A DNA stretch of 64,000 bases from Chaunax sp. Z400 (lineage: Eukaryota; Chordata; Actinopteri; Lophiiformes; Chaunacidae). The first letter of the stretch is position 1; every line of letters starts with the position of its first letter. Below, piece after piece: positions 1 to 12,900 of this stretch. Below the pieces are notes generated by a model. It was not told the DNA's origin and ran no database searches. It saw only the letters and a list, made by a program, of their open reading frames with translations. The position numbers and the translations under genes were made by a program. The DNA lies in the NCBI GenBank assembly GCA_037577475.1, contig CM075194.1:7305992-7369991 (forward strand), in the 5' to 3' direction.

Positions 1-721
1 TCGTTATCTTAATTTGATCAGTAACAATAACAACACCAAAAACAGAAGCACCATAATTTTCTCATGTGGCTCAAATATTCAACATTTGACAAAATCAATA
101 ATCAGTGTTCAGGCCTGTCATGATTGCCAATCACCTCTGCTGTCGTCGTGGTCGTAACCTGTGCAGCAGGTGGATATGTCAGTCCTGATTCTGGGTTGTT
201 ACGCATGGTAGACCACGGCGCTGGCATTCTGTCGTTGTTCCTCTGGCTACCTAACGCTGGCGTAGACACACTATTGAGGAATGGTGAGCATTCACCGCCC
301 TGGCGACTTGTCTGATGGACTGCCTCACCTCCAGCCAATGACACGATCGCGGTCATGTTGGCCCAGCCATGGCATTGTTGCAGATGTCATTTTCTCCCCA
401 ATTTCCATGCCTCTTTATTCGAGCGGGAGTCATCATTTGGGATTAGTCAGACGAAGGCAGTGTGGGTATTTCTACAAACTCTGTTTCAGACCGAAGACTA
501 CTCACAAAAATCAGACAAGTATGACCAAACTTTGTGGATTGGGAGTTATCACCAAAACTGCCCTACATATAAATGTACAACCAATTTTGAATAGAGAAAA
601 GGTTTTCTCAAATTGGGCCAAAAAGTGAGAGACTCATAATGTGTTTTAGCTGAAACAGCATCTACTGTACTCAAACTGTAGATGTTTGACTGGTTTCTTT
701 TCTTCCCTGTGCTTCCCCCAG
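1..721 (+). other. galnt16 intron (5' end cut by window)
   Basis: Noncoding sequence before the first visible exon; the polypyrimidine tract and AG end at 721. The part at 120-430 is richer in GC and CpG than the surrounding intron and has an open minus-strand frame of 84 codons that I do not recognise. It could be an old repeat fragment. Confidence 0.7.
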
Positions 722-843
722 GTCTGATCCGATCACGTGTGCGAGGAGCCAACACGGCCTCCTCCTCCATCTTGACCTTCTTGGACAGCCACTGTGAGGT
801 CAACACAGATTGGCTGCAGCCAATGATCCAGAGAGTTAAGGAG
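722..843 (+). CDS. galnt16: galnt16 exon encoding the DxH motif
   Basis: It follows a cttcccccag acceptor and ends at a gtacgg donor. It starts in phase (two bases complete a Gly codon) and ends on a codon boundary. The translation SSSILTFLDSHCEVNTDWLQ carries the D-S-H manganese-binding motif of GT27 transferases. Confidence 0.9.
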
Positions 844-895
844 GTACGGACCCACCGGCTCACAGTCTGCTGTCATTCACACCCTCTAATTAGAG

Positions 896-972
<77 letters not shown>

Positions 973-3900
973 ACACTTACATCTGGAGGTGGAACATTTA
1001 TTTTTTTTTGCCCTTATGATGTAAGTCTTTAGGGGATTTTGCTGCTTTTCAGACTCGGTTTTATTGGCTGTGATGTAATATGTTGGCATTACATATAGTT
1101 AAATTAACACTCAATTTGTTCAGCTAAGATTTAAATCATGCTATAACAGATGCCACTTTGCCACTACTGGAAAGAGTTTGGCTCCGTTTTCCCTGCCAAT
1201 CCATTTTCCACTTGACTCTCGAGTGTTGTACTGTACTGTGCGTCGTGTTTTGTGTTGCAGCAGTGGTTTGTGGTGTGCATGGTGAGACTGTTTGCTCTCG
1301 CTTCGGGCTGCAAGCTGGTTCTCTTTACTGATCAGTCCTTTTTAATGCAACAGGAAGAGTCTCCACATTTACTGCATCCTGCAAATTTAATTACGCAGCC
1401 CACCAGGGACGCATCATCACATCCACACAAGAATGTTTTGCAATTCAGGATAAAACGCAAAACCAGCCACTCTTCATTCTAAGGGGGATTTTATGCTCAT
1501 TTTGGTATTTTCATATGAACCTTCAAGGGCATTCTGGCTCTGAGCCCTATATATAATCTAAGCGTGCACAGCATGTTAATATCTGATTTATAGACTCTTA
1601 AGCACCTGCAGAGATGTACTGACTGAGACATGAGTGTCAGGTAAAAAAAGAGCTTCATCACTCATTAATGAGTAACAGGTTGTCTCCTCCCTCCCGCTGT
1701 TGTCGTACTGATTTTAATATTTTTCTCAGTAATAACTCCTCCTCTCATATGGGCTCCCACTGATCTGCACCCGGTGAGCCTCATTTCTTCACCCACTCCT
1801 TGGTTTTAAAAAAGCACTACATCTGTCTCAGTTGCCTCTTGTCACTATATTTTATTAGCATTTATTCAGAAGACTCTATATTTACATTTAGCTCTTACTT
1901 ACTTTTCTCCTTTTCCCTCACTGCTTTGTAGCAGCTCCAAAGGCTAGACATGACATTTAATTAAAGGAATAGTTTGACATCGGGGTGAAGGTGTTTGTTC
2001 ATTTTCTTACCAAAAGGCAAGAAGACGAGAAGGTTACATGAGAGGATTGATGTCACTCTCATATCTGTGTGCTAAATATGCTAAATATGCTGCCGGAGCC
2101 AACAACCAGTTCACTTTGCTCAGCATACATCTGGGAATCTTGTCAAGCCTGTTTAAAAAAAAAACTGAAGTGCAAAATTTTAGATTTGGAGTTTAATAAA
2201 TGTTTATGTGTTGGACTATTTATTGCCACAAATTGTGATTTTTCTCTTTGTTTTTTGAGCAAATGAAAAAAAAAATCAAGATGTAATGTGTTTCTTATTG
2301 AGCTTCAGAGGTTCTTGACAGAGTCAAGCTAGCTGTTTAACCCTCTTTTCCAGTCTATATGCTAGACTATTTATTTCAGTGCCAGAAAGTCCCACCAGTT
2401 TTACAATCTGTCCAGTAATATGTTGTGGGCAACTGTGTCAAATGCAGCACCAAGATCCACTAACTCTTAGTTTCCTTAACCTCAACAGTGGCAGGCAGTG
2501 TCACTCCAATTCAGCTACTTTATGTAATGTTTAATAGTTATATCTAAGGTAGTTCATTGTATTTTTGAGCTTTTCTTTTATTGCCAAAATACAGTTAAAT
2601 TCTTAAAATAGTTAGATTTCCACTACATTTCAGGGGCATATAGCCTACGATATAAAAGTACAATATTTCACCAAGTAGGAAAACATCAAAAATTCCCAAA
2701 TTTAGTACAAATATCTCAAAACTGTACCAATGTCATGATTCAAGGCAGAATAACAGGTGTCTGACTATTTTCCTCTTACTCAGAGACTGATTTGACATTA
2801 CTGAGCTTCGAAGCAAATAAATTGAGATCTCCATGTTTGAATTCAGAGGGCATTGAGGGCAGAAAGCACATTTTCCACTTATGGACTGTTAACACTTTTT
2901 CACAAATTGACACACAGTTGAAATGCAGGTTAATGAGCTTAAAATTCCTTTCTTGCAAGCAGCCATATGTATGTGTGAAAATCACAGCACTCCGTAATAA
3001 GAGAGAACAAAAGAGGGCAGAAATATTGAGAGATCATCGGTGACATCCATTTTGGAAGTGCAGCCCCTTCATGCATTATCAGAGCACAGCGGCTCATTAA
3101 AAGCCCAGTAAATGTCTGTTACTTAAGGCTGTTGAGAGCATCGCTTCCCAAAGTGCTCTCCGGCAGAGTGGTGTTTCACACTCGCTCTTTAATGCAATGA
3201 ACACAGAGTTCACAGAGGGTTCAGTCTCTGAGCAAAGAGAGGGATGGCTCTAATTGGGAAAAGTCATTTGGATTGTCCCGATGTTAAGCTGTTTGACTGC
3301 ACAAATGCACACACATACTGTATATGCCCTCTGAGCAAACAGGAGTGTGAGCACAGAAACGAACACACACACACACACACACCATCAGCCATCAACAGTT
3401 CTCCGCTGTGGAGAACAGCAGGAGGAGGTTTAGCAGGTAGTTTATGTGCCGAGTTTATTTGGCGTGAATTCATAATGATCTGGGGTTAAAAGGGGAGATT
3501 TGACACATTCAGTGGAGCTTATGTTCCTCACAATGTAACAAAAAAAGATTTCAAACTTTAACAGCACTACAAAGTTCAAAAAGTGATGTTTTAAATTCTA
3601 AATCTGTCTTAAAACACATGAGCGACTACGTCATTGCCCCCAGAGCACAGTCTGATATTTGATCATCGTTACATCAGAGCAAAGCCTCAACTTAAAATTT
3701 GGTGCTAACCAGGCGTTAAAGTGGGATTTGGAAGGAGAGGGGATCTTAAATTTTGGGGTAGCTGCAAGAGCCAGACTAGATCCAGACAAAATATGTCATT
3801 TAATAAATTAATGTTTTGCTACATACTTAGAATATGTACAACGTCATTACATCATTTCCATTATAATGACAGACTGATATCATAGACAGCAGTACAGACA

Positions 3901-6900
3901 GTAAAGCCATGTGGACTACATGGTGCTAAGATGACAGAATGTTGAGTATTGTTGTCTTCTAGAGATCAGACAGACTTTCAAAGAAAAAGAAAACAATACA
4001 TCTGAAATATAGATTTGGTCGTTTAGTCCATGCATGCAAAATGATCATCAATAGTCCTGTCCCCTTGCAGAACATCAGCGTGAAACATAAAATCCCTAAT
4101 CTGCAATTAATCTGTCATTAAAAGTAGCCTTAAATTCCTATGCTAATTATTCAGAAACATATTAACTGATCTGGTTAACATAAATATAATTACTGTGGCT
4201 GATCTGCTATCATGGATGTTAACAATCTTTCCACCACATCACCCTGTATCACTTAGATTTAATGAACTATAGTGTATTAAACATGTTGTGACTCACGTCA
4301 GTGCAGTGCAGTTAAACGATTCCAAATATGACATGTTTAATCATATTTCAGGGCGGTCTCACTGATAATAAATCGGTCTGTCTTCTCCTCCTGTGCAGGA
4401 CCATACGCGAGTGGTCAGCCCCATCATTGACGTCATCAGCCTGGACAACTTTGCATACTTGGCTGCCTCGGCTGACTTGAGAGGAGGTCAGAACACAACA
4501 CGCAAATGCTTCACAGTAATAGCTGTAACACAAAACCCTCTGTATGACACCGTAATCTCTGCTGGATCGGTTCAAACCCCATGATAGAAATTGAATAGTC
4601 AGTCCAGAAGTGAACATAAAGCAGTTTCCTTCCACAGCTCAGAGGGATACTACTCTTCTTGGCGGTCGAGACAAAGAGATTGTAATTTTTCCTGCTGGGC
4701 TTTTTATCTGGCTTTTTCTCCAGGGTTTGACTGGAGTCTCCACTTCAAATGGGAACAGATTCCCATCGAGCAGAAAATGGCAAGGAGCGACCCCACACAG
4801 CCAATCAGGTGTGTCTACAATGCTCCTCATCACCCCTTTTCCTCCTCCTTTATGGTGCAAGGATCCATAGTGCCATAGTGGTGATTCCCCACCTAAAAAA
4901 ACATCAACGTACATTATGTATGCATGAAATATTATAAGCTGTTTTGACTTTAAATACGCTAAAATACCAGTAAGATGTATATTGATTGTAAAAAATGTAA
5001 ATGTCTGCTTTGCCCCCTCCTCTGCAGGACTCCTGTTATCGCTGGTGGGATTTTTGTCATGGACAAGAGCTGGTTCAACCACCTGGGGCAGTATGATACC
5101 CACATGGACATTTGGGGAGGCGAGAACTTTGGTGAGTTCACTGTTCACACAACCGAGCTTAACTCTGCCCCGCTGGGAAGGTTCAGGCAAAAATATTAAA
5201 CCAAATCCTCATATGTAGCTGTCTCTAAACCCACAATGAAGAAAATATGGCTCACACTTCCTGCTGACTCCTGGGTTTATTTGTTGTTTCCAATGACATC
5301 ACTGTCCTGAAACGCAGCACATAAATAACAATGAAAAATATAAATTAAAGTCTTTATTTAATATGTTTAGTCTCGTTGTGTGTGGCTGGCTCTGGACAAC
5401 AGGAGGTGGATGCTGCAGAGGTCCAGCAGCAGCTCTCTCAAACTGTGTCCTTGGAAAATGCAAGGCAACGGAGCATTAAATTATCCACTACAGCAGCTTC
5501 CATACTGCTGAAATACAGCTTATACACATCTGCTGCATAAAAGATGAGGTCAAATCCTTGTAAATGCCAGGGCCGCGTATTATGAATGTATGAAAATGTG
5601 GTCAGTTTATTACAGGGGTCAGTGGTAGTGTTTATAATGTGAATTCCTTGATAGTAAATTGTTTTGTCAGAGTGATTTTTATTTGCAATGTTTTAACTTT
5701 GTAATCTCTCTCATGGCTCTTGCTGAATGGAGGGTCTGTTTTCTCTCCTACTCTTCTCTACACAGCACTTAATAGAGCCTTTAAAACTTACATCCTTCTA
5801 GTATGAAGTTGAACTTGAGAACTGCCTTTTCAAAACCCTGGACTACTTATTGTATATGAGTGTACATCAAATAGTGTCATACAAATATGTTGTACTATAG
5901 GCACATAATGCTTCTACCAAGCAGTGGCTGAATTTGTTCAATCTTGGGGATTTTAGTTTGTTTGACTTTTGATTTAATCTTTGAATGGAACTGATTAGGA
6001 ATGTGTAAAATCTGATCTGAGACCTGACATAAAGGAAACATGATCCACTAGCACCTGGTAAATCATTGTTTTTGTCTAATAACCAGAGATGGCAGCCTTT
6101 ATTTCAGTTTTCCGACACGTGAATTGAAAATAACTTTCTGACCATTCACTGAGAATTTGTGGTTATAAGCTGTCACTGTGGCCAATGGACCTGGAAATGG
6201 CAAATGGAATCACTTTCCTCTTCACAGCATCTGCAAATCGATAGCTTCTGTTTTCCATCGGTTTTATGATCTCTAACATTTATCACCTGCACATGTTTAA
6301 AGTCACGTCACAGCAGCTGCAACCTTCTCTGATCTGCTTAATCGACTTTTTTTTTTGTACAGATGAGACGTTTTATCATAGCACAAAATCGGAAATAATT
6401 AGATTGAATTTCAAGCTGTTAAAGGAACTCAAAAATAAAAAATTCACCCAACAGAGTGTACATGTATGAGCACACATGTCATGCATCGCTCATTAAAAGT
6501 AATATTATCATGGTTGTGATGCTAATTTTCACAAATGCAGTAATGGTAATTCCCTTTATGTGTTAGCATCATGACTTTTAAATGAAATGTATCCCTTTAT
6601 TAATGACAATAATAGCAAAGTATAAGTAAATAAGAGCCTCAAGTTTGATACCTGGTGACATAACAGAAAACAGGTGGCAGGCGTCAATTGATTATTAAAG
6701 CGCAGGGATCAATGGGGAAACGTCAGCACTGGGCATGACTTAATGCTACTCAGTCCCTCACTAATAACCATATCTTTTAGGCTGGTGCCTGCGTCCCAAT
6801 TTAAGAAACGTAGCAGGTGAACATGTCCAGGCCGACGTAGTGATGATGCAGATCAGACGGTGTCATTTATAGACTACATACTTGACCCTCTGCGTCTGTC

Positions 6901-9900
6901 CTCCTGCAGAGCTCTCTTTCCGGGTGTGGATGTGCGGAGGAAGCCTGGAGATCCTTCCCTGCAGCCGCGTTGGTCACGTGTTCAGGAAACGACATCCATA
7001 CGACTTCCCAGAAGGCAATGCTCTCACCTATATCAAGTGAGTGGGTTGGTTCTGAAAGAAAACCTGGCATCCTTGTCTGCTGCGTCACACAACAGTCAAA
7101 GTGAAAACTACATTAATATTTTAGGGAGCTGTAAAGTGGTTAAATGATTCAGGCCGTTTACAGTTCAGTGTGAAGTTGAGTTCATCACCAAGCAACAGAT
7201 TTTTTACACTCAGGAGCCAAACCTTCACCCAAACATCATGTCATATTAAACATTTAAGCATATTTTCATATTAAACTGCTCAATTGTTATCTTTAAAGTG
7301 TTGCTCTTAGTGTCCGGGATGACAAAGACTTTCTCTTGATGGACTAAAGCAGTATAGCAGTAATAATATTTATACAACTTAATACGTTGAGCTGTATTTT
7401 TCAGACACCAAAAACAATATTCAGATTTTTTACTGTAGTTGATTGTTAGTGTGCAAGGCAACAAGTCTGTCATCGCGAAATCTGTGTCTATTTCTTAGAG
7501 CTCTATTTGTGGTTTTATTTTTAATTCACCAAATAACCTCAGTGAAACTCAGGGAAATAGTGTTTTGGTTTTTTAGCTGATCCCCAACAATATATGTAAT
7601 AAAAATGGTGCAAAAGACTGGAAACCCTGGATTAGTGAACATAGACTAAATTTACCACAGTAAGCTGTGCATGTAAAAACGTAAGCTAGGAAAAACAGCT
7701 GTAAATACTTTAAACCAATCATAATGGAATGAACCAAACCAAACTGTCCCATCTGCCCATTTTTCTTCACTTGCAGATATACATATATTTTAAGATGAAA
7801 CTCTTGATGGAGATTACTCTCTGCTGTCATTACAGTCTCCTGTATGAATGCCAGCATATCATCATCACTTACAGTACATGTTGTATCTGTGTCCATGCAG
7901 GAACACTCGGCGGGCCGCTGAGGTGTGGATGGACGAGTATAAACAGTACTACTACTCTGCGAGGCCGTCGGCCCAGGGCAAGGCCTTTGGCAGGTCTGTC
8001 CACTAACTGTCTCCCTCCTCTCTCGTCTAACAGTAACACACAGCTGCTCAGATATAGTTTGGGTTTATACATGTCTGAGATTCAGTGATTTTGTCTCATC
8101 TCAATTTTTATTGTATACGCAACTGCAACTAATGATTTTCATTACAGATTAAGTTTCTGATCAATCGATGAATTGCTATACCCACCAAGGAGATTATTTT
8201 TGTTTGTGTCTGTTTGTTTGTTTGTTGTTTGTAGGTTGTTTGGTCTGTTGGTTTGTCAGCAGGATCTACATTATCTCTGATTAAGCAAAAAACTGCTGAA
8301 TAGATTTCCACAAACCTTTTTGATGGGGTGGGACATGACTCATGAATTCACTCAACAGAGGTGTAGGATTGTTCAGCTTTGGCGGAGGTGCATGCTCTAC
8401 TGATTATGCATATAACATATCAAGACATAGTTTAAAAAAAACGTTTAATACTAGATCTACGTATTTGGGAAAAACGCTGAAAAATATTAATGAAAGATAG
8501 AAAAAATTGATTTGTCCCTCAATAGCCAGATCCACACCAAAATGTAAAGGGTTCTTTCCTGCCTCATGCACCATCTTTCCAGCAAGTTTCATGAAAATCT
8601 GTCCAGTCATTTTTGTATGATCCCGCTGACAAACAAACAAAACAACCAGCAAATGTAGAAAGCAACAAACAGACATGGGTAACAAGCAAATTCTCACTTA
8701 TGGGAAACTGGAACCAGTGACTGATTAGCATTTATACTTGAAAAATGATTGCTACCTTGTCTCACATTCTCCGCTGCTATCTCCGTCCTTCCCTTTTTGA
8801 TTTTGTCCTCATCTATTTTCTTTTTGCAGCATTGCAGACCGTTTGACGCTACGGCGGAAGCTGAACTGCAAACCTTTCCGTTGGTATATGGAGAACGTCT
8901 ATCCTGAGCTGAGGTACGACACTCGCACTGAGCTGCTGTCACTGTCAGTCAGGTTAATTCACGCCATCTGACAAGGCTTGTCGTATGCACAGATAATTTA
9001 GGATACAATAAAAATACTCTGGATTTGTCTTATCAAAAAGTTAAATTATCCACATATAGTCCTTTATCTCGCTGGAAAATCCAGCATCTATGATTATGCA
9101 AGATGTCTTGTACAACCCTAATGCCAAAAACATTGGGACTCTTTATAAAAAAGAAAAAAAAAGTTGTTTTTTAGCATTCCAAAGCTTTTCCTTCTGTTGT
9201 CCTTATTCTAACTTGTTTGAAACATGTTTCTGGCATCAAATTCAGAATAAGCAAATATTTACAAAAATCAATTAAGATGATTAGAAGAGAGAACATTAAA
9301 TATATTTGTGTTATTTTCAAATGAATATAGATTAAAAGGGATAAGCAAATTATCACATTCTGTTTTGATTTACCTTTGACACAACATCTCAACCTTTTGG
9401 AATCATGTTTATACTACATTATAAAATCCATTCTTAGGGTATGTGCACTGTAGACTTCAGCACACTTGTGTAAGCTGCATATTGAACAGCGATTGGTGGA
9501 TAAACTATATGTGCATGTCTTAAACTCAGATTGAGCACAGAGAAATTTTCCCACTGCAGCAATTTAAAGACATCCTTCAAGTGCCAGAATGGTGAAGTGT
9601 TTTTGGGTTGAGGTATATGGAATGTTTGCAGGTTATCTAAGAGTTTGTGGATGACTTTTTTGGCGGCTTTGGTTCAGACTAGAAAGGTGCTTCATAAGTA
9701 CCTTCCATTAACCATTTTATGGCTGAACTGTGGCCATTATAAAATTGTTAATTTTCCTTCCAAACACACAATTAAAAAACAAAAAAATGGAAAATACTTT
9801 AAATACTTTTTTTGTGTTTCTTTTGATGATTTCAGGAGGCCAAGAAATGATTTTCAGCCTTCCTCTCACGTCAAAAGAAGGAAAAAGAGATGGAAAAAGA

Positions 9901-12900
9901 CACAAAATTATCTTGCAACTCTTTGGGGAGTCATGACCTCCTAGTTCAGAACCAATGATCTAAATATATCTGATTAATGTGGGAACCTCTGCGTGGGTTA
10001 TCAGTATGTATCCCACCAGCTTCTCAAAGCTCAACCCCCGCCTCTCTGGCTGCATCAGATCGATGTCATGCCTCCAGACAACTGTGGTCTCATGAATTGT
10101 AATTGTATATTTTTATAAGTATGTGTTGTAATAGGGGCGCTTTACTTGTGGTGCTATTCAATCACTCGATGGGGCAGCCAGTCGATTCAATCCATCTGTT
10201 GTTTATTATTGCAATAAGACCTTTCTTTGGCTTCTGCCCTCTCTGTCGCTGCTTCCCTCAGGGTCCCAGAGAAGGAAGCGGTGTACAGTGTGCTGAAACA
10301 AGGCGGTTTGTGTCTGGAGACCCATGGGACAGACTCCCTTGTCTTGGCAGAGTGCAGGGGCATCGGTGCCAACAGGCCGCAGTCGCAGGTCAGGACTCTG
10401 CCAGTAGGGGGAGACTGTGGTTCAGACACTTAATGCCAGGAAATATGACAATGCACAGGAATTTGACTTGATGGATTAAGGGCAGGTTAACAATTAATGC
10501 AATGAATTGAGTGCATAGAGGCGGCAAGGAATGTGTTATTAAAAATCTTTTCAAATGTTTCATTGAGTTTTGTAAAATATTTTTCAGAGATGGGAATTAA
10601 TAGAGCCACTGATCAGGCAGCAGGACCACTGCCTGGCCATTTCAGCCTTCACAGCAGGGTCAAAGGTCAAGATGGAGCTCTGCAACTCCAAAGAGCCAAA
10701 ACAGGTGAGAAGAAATGGTGTCAGCTCTTCACACGTTAGCATTACTGAACATTTGCGACACTTTCAACACTTTTTATACCACATTAATCCATGTAAAGAA
10801 CTTGATTTCTTTCATTAAGAAGTTATCGCGTTAACCAAGGGTTAACAAAAGAAACAGGGATTTTCTTTAATCTCGCACTCAGTCGCTTTAACAGTATTGT
10901 TAGTTTTTCCAAATGGTTATGACATTTGGAGATAAAAGCTGGTTCCACGACAGATGCTCAGCAGCCTGCCTGCTGATGACGCCAGGAGGCTCAGACGATC
11001 TAACAGCCTTTTTGCAATGATGCCAAAGGAGGAACAGTTGATTTTTATAGATGCAGAACAAGCACCACCATAACTTCAGTCCCGACCCTGTTCCTTCCCA
11101 GGTCTCCAGAGTCCCATATGGTTCATGGTTGATTTATTGAAAGGGGATTTATTAACTCAAACCATGTGTATGAGTGTGCAGGACCATTGCCAGGTCATCT
11201 CTTCTCTCTTTCAATCCTTTGAGAGTTCTTTGGGTGCCTGCCCATCAACAAGCAAATGGTCCTGGCTGTGGGAGACATTTGGTCTCTTTGTCCTGAGTGT
11301 TTAATCCCCTAGAAAGGGATAAAGTCCTTTTGTGATTTTGATTTTGCTCGCTAAATGAAAGAGAAGTTAAGTGATAAAGTCTTGGAGAAACAAGTAAAAG
11401 TATCACTTTTTTTTTTAAAAGAACAAAAGAGCAGTCCAAGTTATGGACATACTGTAAGTCTGATCCTGGGCAGTTATTCATTTTTCAATAAATCTGTCAC
11501 TGCAATGACACAGCTTTTACTTTAATCCTGTCATGAGTTTGACTTTTGCTGACGTAATGCTTCTTTAGAAACTTGTCCAATTGAAATAAATCTATCAAAA
11601 TACTTGGAAATACTTTTTCATGAATTACCCATATATCAAGACACAGACCACTGGCTCAAAAAAGTTATCAGCTTCTTCATCACAAATAAATTAACGCCTA
11701 CATCTGCCTTCAAAAATCCCGCAAAGTAAATTTGTTGTTCAGAATTTAATATTTTTCTAACCATCCATCTGTCATCCATCACCGATATAACAGAGGCTTT
11801 TCCTTGCTTATAGAAAAACATCACAGAACAATTGTGAACATTTTATTTCATCACTGTTAAAGAAACAGTTCACTCAAAAATGAAAATTCAGCCATTATCT
11901 ACTCACAGTTCTCAAACTACTTCTGGAGCTACACAGCCAAACAGTGCTGCAGCATTTTCCTAAACCTCTGAAGAACATGGGGACTTGTTTTAAAAAGTGA
12001 AAACAAACAACAAAAATCAAACATAAAATAACTCCTAACACTTCGTAGGGCGTAATCAAAGACTCGAGAAGCCTTGAGATCCCAAATTGACTTGAAAACA
12101 CATTATTTACACCCTTTTTAAACTGAAATCTTGACTGTAGCCTCTAAGCTAAAATTATTAGCACGCACCCTGTCTGAGGAGGATGCACAAGCTCGAACGT
12201 ATGTACACGCATCGCTAGACGAGATCTATGACAATTCTGTTTGACACAAAGTCCAGATAGGAGGTAAATAATGAGGTTTGCAAAAATCCCAAGTTCTCAT
12301 CTGGTGGCACAATTTTGGACCGAGGTGCTTCGGGAGACTTTATTACACCATAACAAGCTACATATCATATAAGGTCATCTTATGCAGACTTTGTTTTTAG
12401 TCATATTTCATTCATATATATATACATACAACCAAAATGGTCATAAACTTGAATCAACACCTTTCTTAAGAGTTTTAACAAAAACTGAACATATTGAATT
12501 GACCTTCATGATGAGTGGATTTATTTCACAGCTGTGAATTAGACTCTGCCTAGTTGTACCTAATCAAATGCAGTAGTAAAAACACTCTTTTACAAGTATT
12601 TATTGTATTTTATTTATTTATTTCCTTGTTTGTTTGCAAATTAAGACACAACTTTTGAATAAGATATTATAATAATACAAAAGAAATATTCTCATACATA
12701 TATACTGACAACCAGGTCAATATATTGGCCTTGTATTAGCTTCTTACAAATATGTTGTATCAGTGGATATGTTGACAAATCAATAAAAAGAAATGTCAGG
12801 TCAATTTTATTTTTATAGGCCAAAATCATTCTGCTTTCCAAATAGAGCCAGTCTAGATGAAAGTCTTTCATTCATGGAGAAGCATGAAATGAAACGGTGA

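Larger units (their letters stand above)
844..4398 (+). other. galnt16 intron with (CA)n and teleost repeats
   Basis: No exon seen. It holds a (CA)n tract at 898-970, a MITE-like repeat at about 1962-2150, a possible transposon scrap at 2390-2465 and a short (CA)n at 3363-3383. The rest is A/T-rich unique-looking intron. Confidence 0.75.
7994..8829 (+). other. galnt16 intron built largely of teleost repeats
   Basis: It contains a scrap of the CTGCAACTAATGATT family near 8114-8175 and an inverted pair of the ACCAAGGAG family (+ at 8178-8407, - at about 8505-8650). Confidence 0.65.

Noticed and set aside
2390..2465. Words like caaatgcagcaccaagatcc resembling a fish transposon
   Set aside because: Too short and decayed to assign; not listed as an element.
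4639..5190. 183-codon minus-strand ORF
   Set aside because: It lies across three galnt16 segments on the opposite strand; the + strand translation is clearly conserved GALNT sequence, so this is a shadow frame.
10657..10669. DR1-like GGGTCAAAGGTCA in a galnt16 exon
   Set aside because: It encodes the conserved GSKVK part of the lectin domain, so the match is probably a coding coincidence.
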